Assembly (NCBI GenBank): GCA_963678675.1
Contig: OY783194.1
Span: 24,964,278-25,028,277 of the forward strand
DNA length: 64,000 nucleotides
Origin: Xiphydria camelus
Lineage: Eukaryota > Arthropoda > Insecta > Hymenoptera > Xiphydriidae
Direction: 5' to 3'
The stretch's first letter is position 1, and each line of letters opens with the position of its first letter. The notes beneath the pieces were generated by a model that saw only the letters and a program-made list of their open reading frames with translations, had not been told where the DNA came from and searched no databases. The position numbers and the translations under genes were made by a program. Of this stretch, positions 27,601 through 39,600 are shown in pieces.

Positions 27601-30600
27601 TTTGGTGATATACAGTAATGAGATGCACATAATGTTTATAATTTATGGGAAAATACGGGGATACTCTGTGTAATTAAACAAAAAATCGCCATTGGGCACG
27701 TAGCTCTCGAGTGATTGGTGAATAAATAAATGTTGTCTTACAATTGGAGAATTTTCGTAGATAGATAGATAGACAAAAAAATACAGTTGTTTAATAGAAA
27801 TTTAAAAATAAAATAAGTATATTTGCCGAGCAAAAGTATGGAGCTTATTTTAAAAACACGTTATTTTTTTAACTCTCACACAGAGAAAAAAATTTACTTG
27901 ATCGAAATGAACGTGTTTTTAAATAGTCCTAAGAGCATATTTATTCGATTAGAATTAATATCAATTTAATCCAAATAGTTAATTAAATCGATAAATCCAA
28001 ACTCTCGTTCAAACTCAAATACATAGAAATGGCACGCCGTTTTGCTTTTTAATCGCAGAAAAAAATTTCGTTAAATATAAATTATGATTCATAAAAATGA
28101 ATTAAAATCATGTCCCGACATAATAATAATTCAGTGAATTAAAATTATGTTGGGGCATAATTTTAGTTCCGAACTTTTATTATACCACGATACAATAATA
28201 ATTCGGTGAATTTTTATTATGTCCTGACATAATTTTAATTCATCGAATGATTATTGTCGGGGCGTAATTTTAATTGATTGCAATAATATTATATTATGCC
28301 GGGAAATAATAAAAATTAATAAAATTTGTGACTACGAATAATAATAATAATAATTGAGCGCAATTCCTATGTAATGATATTCTGTGTACTTGGCATTAAT
28401 TTCATGGTCGCACATAATTTTAACTAATTTTATTGTGCTGTGACATAATAAGAATATTTCCAAACTATTTCTTATTTCCCTTTAAGTAAATGGAGAATCC
28501 GCTTTTCACACTTTACATTCAAAACGATTACCGTTAAAAAGCAAAATATGCGGCGTCCTTACGTTTCCGAAATTCGTTTCCTCTCCCGACCCGAGAGTCT
28601 CACTCCGCTTTCTTTTAACCTTTACCACCGAGTCGAGTGCGGCAGAGACTCGTTACCCATGTATTTCGAACGGAACAATACATTCCCCGAGCCTGCAGAT
28701 TTATGGCCGCCGATAAGATCTGCCTCACCGCGTCTTCTGCGATGCATACAGATGTCACGGACAAGCGCCCTTCGCGCACCGAGCTCCGGTCTCCCCGAGG
28801 AGAGTTCGGTTCGCCGGTACACGGCACGGATTTCTTCGCGCCACGACTGGGCGTGGTGGTGGGTGCCGGGCGTAGCGCAGCGTTCGCTCCATTGCATCCG
28901 GATTTCTCGTTACCGCAACTCGACCGACAGTTTGAGGGATTTCGACGAAATAACGCGATACGAGGGAGGGATCGTTTATTTGGGGTCGCGTATCGGGATC
29001 ACCGCGTTTCCACATGCAGCAATTTTACCGTTGAGCGGGTGAAAGGCGGTAGATCGTTAGTGTCAGCGCTGGGGTTAGTGTTGGTATCTATAGAGTGATA
29101 ATGATAGGACTTTCGTTTGTAACTGATACACTCACGAGGCGGGTTATCCGGGTTGATTCATTTACAGATTTTTCGAGGGATACCGGCGTAGGATTCTATG
29201 CGAATTTAACCCCTTCAGAGACCTGGTGTACACGAGAATGTACATTGGATTTTAGCTATTTTATTAAAAAATGTTACGCAAAAATACAACTTTGTAGTGT
29301 TTGCACATAAATATAAGAAAATTTAAAACAACGATTTCAAAAATATGTTAAAATATAATAATACCCCAAAGGCTAAAACATCGTTAACAATTTTGTTTAC
29401 TCCGCGAAAAAAAATCAGGTCTGAAGGGGTTAAGGGGTAAACGAATCATGAGGTTTTCAGTTTTTCGCATATAACTTTTGAACGAAGTACGATAGAAAAG
29501 ACTTTGAAAATGGGTGATAAGCTCCTCTTTTGATGAATTATTTTCGAATGCTCATCTCTTTTTTTCTATGTAACTCCTTTTTGAAAAAAAAAACTTTATG
29601 TACCTCCAGTTTTTTTTTGTAAAGAATCTCATTTCAATATCTTCTAAAATATACCAAAAAATCAACCTAGGCTCAAGGTGTACACCTTCCAATTTCAGTG
29701 AGTTATCGAATAGTTCAACTAGAAGTAGATAATGTTTCTATTTTTGAAAGAATTAAGAAGGAAGGGTGATATTTCGAGATAAATTGTGGCATTTTCTTCG
29801 TTGACGTTTGTAATAGTTTTGCATGAGGCATCGCCATGTTCGAAGAGTCCAAAAATATTATTCCTAAGACGTGTCATATCCCGGATGGAAAAGTTATGGA
29901 TTTCAGATAATATAATACAAAAAAAGTATTTCAAACATATACATTTTTGCCGCTGTTTTTGTACTTCGTGAGTACTGGAAATATATTTTTGATATACATT
30001 ATAAATATATCTTTAATATACGAAGAAAAATACATGTTTCTTATATAAAATATTGGCTAGATTTTAGAAGATTAAAAATATATTTCTTATCAGTAACACT
30101 CGAAATATATTTTAAATATACTTAATATATTTTGAATACTTGATACATATGTTAAACAATTTTTGTTTATATTTCAATCATATAACTCTTCCATGAAAGA
30201 TGTCGATGTTTGATAATATAATGAGAATTCAAACTAATCGTCTCAGAAATGTTGCAATAAAAAAATGATCCAGGTACATCTGAATACATTTCTCGACACA
30301 TTTCACGATTCCAGGAGGTCCTCCTCGCCCACAGCAAGGCAGCGACTCACTGCGAGCCCATCACGGTGATCCTGGCGGAGGTGGAGGGCCCCGAGTTGGC
30401 CGCCATCTTGGGCCTCGTCTACACGGGAAGTGCCACGGTGCCGCGGGCCCGATTGGACGCCTTCCTCCGAGCGGCCCGGGCCCTGCACATCCGACTACCG
30501 CCGCTGCCGGAAATGATGACCTCCTGGCGGGACGAGCGACCCGGCGAAGACGTCGAGAGGGACACCAAAATGGACGCCACTTCCTATCATCAGTGCGAAC

Positions 30601-33600
30601 AGCGTCCAACGAGTCCCTTCGGAACGTCTCTCGATAACTTTCCACCCATCAAAGAAGATCCCTATCGAACCCAACCCACGTGCACGCCCGACGCCGCCGC
30701 CGCCATTACGCGTCCCCATTCGGTCGGCTTGGAACCCTTTTGCGCCCCCCCAAACCTCTTCGAGGTGAAGTCACTGCACCCGGAAATCTTCACCGGTGGA
30801 GAATTGGTCGGCAGAACCATCGAATCGTCATCGTCGTTCGTCGAAGTCTTCTCGAGAAACGTTGACAGTCGTCCAGTGCCCGCCGAGGGCGCTGCCTGTC
30901 CCGCGAGCACGAGGCGCCCTCTGGGCTACGGCGGCAGTCCGGAATTTCGGCGCCACGAGTACCGGGGCCGTCCGCGTCCGGTCGAGGAGGTCTCGTCGCT
31001 GGTTAACAGACTGGACGAGTTCGGGGGCTTCCCCGGGGGAAGCGCTTTCGAGTCGAGGGTCCCCTCGCTGTGTCCGGTGTTCGCCGCGCCATCTTCCGGC
31101 TCGCCGGAGAAACGTGACTTCGGGCAGACCGGGGAGGATCTGAGTTGCGGCGAGAGTTGTTGTCGGTGGAAGCCACCCAGGAGGCACGTGGCTAATCGTG
31201 CCACCGCGTCGCCGTGGCGACAACTGGCCAGGCCTCATCACTCGCCGAAGATTCAGCCGATCGTTTTGCAGAGTCACCTGGACGCGCGGGTGAGTCTGCG
31301 TTTTTCTTCTCGTTTCACAACAATTATTACACGTGGTGGGGAAGAGTTGCCTAATTTGTACGATTCGAGTAGGACCCTCGGAGGACGTGCTAAACCTTGG
31401 AATCGAGGGGCCTCCTCTAATGGAGATATGTTATTATTTTTTAGTCAGTTAGTACAAAGTGAGATTGGGAGTGAAGTATGCCTCCTCGCACTGCGGAATA
31501 AATAAGTCCTTCCAGGTTCGATGTGACTACATGTATAGAGATAGTTTGAATAGTTTCTGTTCAAACTTTGAACGGGATTATTTCGAAACGCAGTGGAGAT
31601 ACGTAAAAAATGAAAAGTAGCTTTATCATAGTAGAAATATAGACGAACGTTTTTCGTTTAAACTTCTTCTTCTTATCTCCAATCGTTTTTGACATAATCA
31701 ATTTTGAACTTGTACCTTGATTAACGCATTTGTCCCATTTTTACCCTACGTATTTATGTATCAAGTTTCTGTTCAACTTTGAGTGAGATTATCTCGAAAC
31801 GCAGTGGAGATACGTAAAAAATGAAAAGTAGCTCTATGATAGTAAAAATATAGACGAACATTTCTTCTTCAAACTTCTTCTCGATATCTTCAGTCGTTTT
31901 TGAGATAATCAATATTGAACTTGCACCTTGACTGAGGTATTTACTTTACTTTTATCCAACATATGTATCGAGATAATAATAATCGAGTTTGCAATTACTA
32001 CTTACTAGCACGCATCAAACAAATAAAAATAATACCATAATATAATTCTTCCTATTATTGACGATTAATTGCTTTAATTCCGAGCACCGATCGGACCAGA
32101 AAAACCAGGACATGGTTACCGTCTATGAATCCTTGTGCAGATGCATATCAAGTAGTTCTCCGTGATAAATGTACTTCAAGTAGATGGCTTTCCATTGTTT
32201 TTCGATCTGTTATCGCACTATTTCCAAAAATCGTAAGTCATAGAGGGGAAAATCATAAAAATGCAACTCCACAATCGCGTAGCCACAACAACGCGTGTCT
32301 CGACGACTACCGATCGTTCGTCGACTAGCGGAGTGCGCATGCGCGAATAAAGAACGATCGGAGTGTGTTATCCAATCAATGACAACGGGTCGCGATACGT
32401 GCCTCGATAAAGAGTACGAGACGGTACTCATCGCGGCTATTATCACGACCTACGGGCAGGGAATAAATTACAATAATTCACGAGGGTCGATCAAGTTGTT
32501 CGGGCAGACGAACGACCGATCGCTGTTACCGAGACGGTCATTGGTGAGACGCGTGCGACGGAGAGGTTAAGCGAGGCACGTGTACATGAGCGCGCGCGCG
32601 CACCGTACATAAGGGCGCGCGTGTACCGTGTCGCGACGTGGAACTGGAATTCTCCGACCGATTTCTCATCCGACTTCGAACCGAACCGGCTAACCTTCCG
32701 ATGGAAACGCGGAATGCGTTTGTCATAACGGATCGATCCACGCTGGAGCGATAAGTTCGCTTATAGCACCGTGGGATACAGTAGCAGGCAGAAGTTTACG
32801 ACGACTGGTTTTTGCGATGACAAGTTATATTGATCAACTGATGGCACATGTTAAAGCAGCGAGTAGCCTTCCTCGGAGCCAATAGAAAGCCAACATCACT
32901 TGTTATTTCACAACGAACAGATAAATAAAAATAAAAATCGTAATAAAAATCTATCGTCTTGAACTTATGTTTGATACTGTACATGTTTATATTTGTTTCT
33001 GCGGACTTGGCGTGGATTTCACGCTGTGTTTGTACAACAGTTGTGGAAGAAAACTGAACTTTTTTTTCCGAGAAAACAGTCATCTCTTGTGACCTCCACC
33101 TTACATCGGCTGTATCATTCTAGGGTTACATTTGCCGCTGTGTTCCTGAGATCCTGGGACGTTTAGAAACAACTTTGTCGAGTTAGACTCTCGATTTTCG
33201 AGTTTTGACGTCATTTATCACAATATACAAGCGCTCGGAACTTATCTGCATATGTATAAGAGTTTCGTTTAAAACCGTGGCACTAAATGCGAAAAGTCAA
33301 ATTTTCAATCTCAAGTAACCAAGAGCGCCTTGTTCTCCGGAGCTACTATGTACCTACACAGTCGTCGTCCCGCTCTAATCTAATTAGTTGCCGCTCGCCT
33401 GGCAGCCTCTCCGAAAGGATGCACACGATCTATACCGACAGATTTCTCCTTTCCTTTCTCTCTAATAAGCGTTAGATAAAAACATCTCCCTTGCTTAAGG
33501 TTTCTCGAGCGGTGCAGGGGCTTTTTCCCTGCTAAAAGTTAGTCCACTGAAGTACAGTAACACTCTAAAGTGTGTTCTTCGTGCGATGTGGCAACAATGT

Positions 33601-36600
33601 TTGACGTACAGTAGTATGTTGTGTATCTGTGAATTAAAAAATGGAGCCCAAAACATCTGGTCATGCATCTGTACGTCATGCAACGTTGCCACATTGACTT
33701 ATCAAAGGTTAAATTTATAAAGAACAATTAATAAAAAATAACGGGCTTCTCAATGAACGTGAACATTGGTATAGATGATTTTAGTTCATTAAACTTGCTG
33801 TTCAAAAAATTTCAGAATTTGTTCACTATTTTTCTCGGAAATATCGCGGTTTATTGGTTATAATCCATAAGAACACATGTTATTTTGTTATTCAAAAATC
33901 TTTGCAACGAGTTTCTTAAAAGACTTGAAAATTTGACTGAATATTTTTTTTACTTCAACCTACCGAATGCAATCATTTTCAAGCATTTCTCACTATTTTT
34001 AGTATAACGCTCGAGAAACCTGCTGCATATACATAGTATGTGCTTGAGGCCGATGCAGTCCGGGCGAGACGGCCGTGACGCCGCCGGAAGTTTCGGTGTA
34101 TGTACTCGGCACGTCCGTTTAGCGGAATTATCACGGCGGCGATCGCGAGTTGCCGGGCCGCGATAAGGGCGTAAGTACGGACCGTTCCGCGTGTGGCCTC
34201 GCCATTGACCGTGCATTCGAAACTGGTTTATCTAATGTAAGGTTCAGCGTTGGCAGACAAATCTGGCTCGTAATACGGCAACACCGATCGTGTACCTAAT
34301 GTCCCAACCGGTGGAGCGATCATTATGGCATCGAGTAAACCGCTAGCACACGCGGGTCCTTTCCTCTCCGCGCGTTTCTATCTTTTATAGCCCTAATTTA
34401 TTATCCGTTCGCATTCCGTTACTTTACTTACATCTTTATCCCGCGCCATCGGACATTGCTGTAACACAGTTCGCGGTCATTTATATTCGGGGTGAGTCGA
34501 ATAATTGGATTGGGAATTTCGTTTCGTAGGGAGAAAAAAAAACGTTTCCCGGTGCTTCGCCTTGGGGTAATCGCCATTCGGTTGATTTCTGGTCATTGAG
34601 GTTGATAGTGGGAGATATACGAGCATGCTCAGATAATAATCTTCGAATTACATTTTGAGAATAGTCGAATCAAGAGTATTATTTAACTCTTGGAGAAAAT
34701 ACCTGTTTTTTTCGATCGCGGAGAATAATACTTTGGATTAGTTGGGCTCTGCGCATTTTTGTATTGTCTACCATTTCACATTAACTGATCCGAGCAGCTC
34801 GAAAAAATTCTCCGATATGGTATAAACATTGTAAAATTAATAGACCAAGGAAGAAGTTTCGTTAGATTCATTTAAAAGTTTTAAAATATAGGTGTATTTA
34901 AAAAAAGTATTTTTGCGGAAATCAAAATTTTATTGAAAAAAATGGTATTGTTTTCAATTTTTAATATTTCCGATTAAAAATGCATCTTCGTATTCTTAAG
35001 ACGTGTTAAAATTTAGGAAAAAATGGTCCTTTAAAGGGCTATAATATACCCCTATAAAAATAAGGAAAAGCAGGGTGAATTATGACTATTTGTTTTTGGT
35101 GGAAACATTTTTCTTAAGAAAAAATCATACACATCTTAAATTATATAGGCACTTTTATTTAACAGTTCTGTAAGTTTCATTTTGAAATAAGTCAAATTGA
35201 GGATATGACAGTCATGTACGTAACGCGGTTTCGTTGAAGACAGTTTTCACGGTGCCCCACGAATATCTTCATTGGTATTAATCAGAAGCAAAAAAAATAA
35301 AATTTCGTTCTCAATTAGATAAAAAAAACTAGCCCTTGACGTAGCCGATTTTAATAATGTCGATTAGCTAATAATTAATTATTGCTATATCTTTTAATTG
35401 AAATGGTCTTTTTTTTTAATTTTGTCAATCGACCATAGACTTTTTTTTAACTCTGAAGCATGAAAAATTGAAACTCCCATGAGGCACAATGTAGAAATAA
35501 CAAATTCCGAGCGGCTATTTCTCCGAACATTTTTAGTGAAGCCGTCTGAAATTCAAATCAAGTACTGTGCGGACGCATTTAAATGTCACACATTAAAGTT
35601 TCAGGTAGATGGTGAAATTTTTAATTATACCTACGCGATTCACACACACACACACACACACACAACGCTAACTCCCACGATCGGTCGTAGTGATAGAGGA
35701 TTATTATAGCTAATTCTTATCCTTATGGAATCGTCAAGAGAAAATATGTGAAGTATCACTGGGCCTAATGACTTTCCCACTGGCATTCCCAGCAACTATG
35801 TTTGGCAGAACCGCCATCGTCATTAATCTAAGACCGAAGCACCGACGTCCGAACCGGTAAAATGATTATTAGACCATCGACTAAAACGGCAAGTCGCATG
35901 GTAACTTCCTTTCGGCGCGTTCATTTCTCACACGGCATTAATTTTCGTTACTTTACTTATTGTTTCTGCATTATTATAAAACTTAAGTATTTGAGAAAAT
36001 ATGCGAATAAATAATGATTCGGAGAATCTGGAGTAAAACCAGATGCTTAGGTTGCACTATAACGAGAGGTCGTTTATTTAAAATTTCCAATTTTACCCCA
36101 TCTTCCCTTCAGTTAAACTTCCACAAGTCCTGCACTTTATTCAGACTTTCAACCCCCATAATTTCACGGCTTCCTGTTAAACCCGTTAAAATCATCGAAA
36201 TCATTGCTCAGATGAGAGTTTCTCTAAACATTACAAGTAGGTACGACTGTAGTATGCATAAGACGTACTACGCGCACCTACATTGTATGTGACGCACGTG
36301 GCGATAAGCTAAAACCGACGTAATGCGCCGACGGACCGGTTAGGCCACCGAGCATAGCCACGAAAAGTATTTACACGGATGTCGGCGTAGGGCTAAACGT
36401 GTGCCATCGGAATACCGCGAGACATTAACGCTTACCCGGTTTTAGAGGAGACCGCGACTCGCACCTCCGACGTCTTCGTCATTCTCGGGAGCCAGTGGTA
36501 GCGGTGCGCGTCGAGCTCGAAGCTCATTTGCGTCGCACGGTACACGGGGAGCCCGGATCTCGCGTGCCAAGGCTCACTTTGTTGCCGAATATCTACGGGG

Positions 36601-39600
36601 CGCCTACGACCGTCCCCATCTCGCGGCGTATCGCATTCGTATAGACAGTGTCGTTGTTTACGATTTGAACGGTCTCGCTTTTTCTAAATGTCCTATCCTC
36701 GCGTCGAGTTCGTGATTCTTAATTATCGTCGTGGGTTTTCGTAAACGGTCGTAAATAAAGTATCCCACGCCATATCCTCTGTCCGGTGTGTAACGGGTTG
36801 ACGACTTTCCGGTTTGGTCGCGGTCGGATTGTCTGTTAACGTCGTCGACGAGCCTTTGCTGCTATTAATATCGGTACTCCGTCGCTCTGCGGAATTGCCG
36901 GACTGTTATTACCGACGCATCTTTCTCGGGATCGGCAGATATTAAGGACTTTTAATACTCGATGAACATTTGTCGTGTTATTATTTATTGTCATGTTTCT
37001 ACGGTTAATATTGGACTCCGGTTGGATGTGGAAAGTAATAATTGCTCGTTTTATTATATTATGCAAGACCGTAATATCAAATCTATAGTCTATTTAAATA
37101 TTATTATGATGTCATATCTGTACCTATCTGTTATAATAATAATAATTAAATAGATGATAGACTTGATATCACGACTTTGTTATGATAATAATAATAATAA
37201 TTATTGTATTGTTATATTAATGTTGTTGTTGCTGTTGTTAAGTGACAATAAAAAGACAAATTGGTAACTCATTTTATTGAACGTATCGTCCATTTTATTA
37301 AACGAAAAATCATAATGAGAGCAAAAAATATACAGTCGTGGCAACTATTTTGGTGATATCTATTCGAGTTCGATAATTAGCGTTAGTTTTTCTTTATAGT
37401 TATAATCATTTTTTAAATTATGGCAACTATATATATGAAAACTACTACTAATTACCAAAATCGAACAGTTGTCAGAAAAATAGCTGTCACAGCTATGTTT
37501 GATTCTTTCGATGTAGCTTTTATGGATGTATACCTAATGGCAGGCTTAATTGGACGATTAGAATTAGAGACGATAAGAATCACCGTCACGCGAAGGTGCG
37601 AGAGAAACGCATAGGGGAAGGCACTAGTTTGGTATGCATCTCCTTTATCTACATCCATTACATTACAATATATTAGTCGATGAATAGTCGGTCTCGTTAG
37701 CAGCCATTAGCCGTCTTTTCCCAGTGATTACGGGTCGACATATAGATAGTGCTATATCGATTAGGATCGATCTAGTTCTCGTGCTTTTTCGTGCTTTTTA
37801 TTGCCGCTCATAGAATAGCCTTCGTAGATGATATATAAGTATTTGCGCGGTTATCGGTACTGGTAATGCTTTCGTACGACCTGTTTTATGATCAAGATAC
37901 TTTTTGCATTTTTTTTCATATTTGCAACGAAACGAAAGTCTGAGTTTTTGATCGATTTCCTTAGCACTACGATTCTCGTTGCAACGATTTCTCAAATTTC
38001 GATATCAGTTCAATTCCGGTCGAACGACTTTCGCACTATAACTCGTTCTTAATCAAGAACTCTTCACTCTCACGAACCGGAAATTGCCTTTTTCTTCCCA
38101 CTTAAAATTCAACGTGCGCGTCTTCTTATTTGTAACTCATTATTCAACGGATTCTTCCTGACTACTCTCTTGGAAAATTTTTCTTTGCGACTTTCTTTGC
38201 CGATCGATGCGCATCGATTGACAGAGTACTCGCGCTAATTTGCTACTTACATAAATCTCATGCTTCAATACTAGGACGTAAACATTGTTACTCTCAATAT
38301 TTGAAAAACAATTCACAAGAAATATTTTCTTATTAGGTCAGGAGAAGACAGGGCAGAAATCATACACTTTTCATCATAATGCATTCGAATCCTGAGATAA
38401 CGAATTCTAATTTGTCTTTTTTCTCTATAAAATCATTATAAAAAATCATGAGACGGACAGACAGAAATTAGTAGTATCCAAAGGACACTAAGAAAAAATA
38501 TTCTAAATGTTTAAAGTTAAACGAGTATAATTCTTTATTACTATTAAGATATTACAAATTTAATTGCTACATTTAAAAATTCTTTTAAGATTTTATAAAA
38601 TATTCCTGCTCCGGATTTCGGTGAAACTCAGCCTATGATCTTTGGGGTGATTTTCGAGGCGCTTAAACGACTCGCCGGGTATAATATATATTATATTTAT
38701 TATGTCTTTATATATTATACCCGGCGAGTCGTTGCGCCTCGAAAACCATGAGGCACCAACTCCTGGTGGAGCATAGGGCGCTTGCCTGCGCGGCCGCCCG
38801 GGCTGGCTCACCCCATACCGTAGCCTCGCTCGCCACGAGATTCCTACTGTGACGTCATTCGGCTCGCCTCGCCATCACTCGTCTCATATCGGCTCGCAAC
38901 GAGGTAAGCGATACCGAAGCGAGGCAGGTGACGTCACAGGTCTCTCGCGGCGAGCGTGGCGACGGTATGGGGTGAGCCAGCCCGGGCGGCCGCGCAGGCA
39001 AGCGCCCTATGGTCCACCATGGGTTGGTGCCTCATGGTTTTCGAGGCGCTTAAACGACTCGCCGGGTATAATATATAAAGACATAATAAATATAATATAT
39101 ATTATACCCGGCGAGTCGTTTAAGCGCCTCGAAAATCACCCCAAAGATCATAGGCTGAGTTTCACCGAAATCCGGAGCAGCAATAAAATTTGTCCGTCAT
39201 GAGTGAAGTACTCTGTATTTTCATATAATTTATGTAATTCCAGTAAAAGCTAGATTATACGTTTTAATCCTCAACTGACATCGATGAACACGACTATTAA
39301 AAATCGAGCGCACGACAACGATTCTCCTCCTCACAATCATGCGAATTATTATGCAACTGGAAGGAAGAAATATTTCACTAATATGAAGAAAGATCAAATT
39401 GAGGTAAATAAATAATTACTTGCGACTCTAAAAGTAATTTTTAGTAGATCCAACTAATACTTTTTCTTCGTGCAGCTGAGAATCGCTTTGAATAATTTGG
39501 AGCGATAATCAGAGTTAAGTTAATCTCATTGGATTCTCTGATTAAACTATCTAAGTTTGTTGGTTATAATAGTCATCGCGGAAATATGCAGTAAAATAAG

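Larger units (their letters stand above)
6601..30314 (+). other. Intron 1 (23.7 kb), phase 0, splits the BTB domain
   Basis: The intron runs from GTGAGT at 6601 to ATTCCAG at 30314. It holds most of the transposon-derived repeats listed separately, plus GC-richer islands at about 11880-12440, 13143-13430, 16000-16680 and 28550-29100 that code nothing recognisable. I found no nested gene. Confidence 0.9.

Noticed and set aside
28548..29098. Possible gene in the GC-rich island of intron 1
   Set aside because: Four frames overlap on both strands with no domain, no preferred frame and no plausible splice pair.
38849..39202. A 117-codon frame in the 575-bp palindrome
   Set aside because: The same peptide is readable from the opposite arm on the other strand, so it is a by-product of the inverted repeat.
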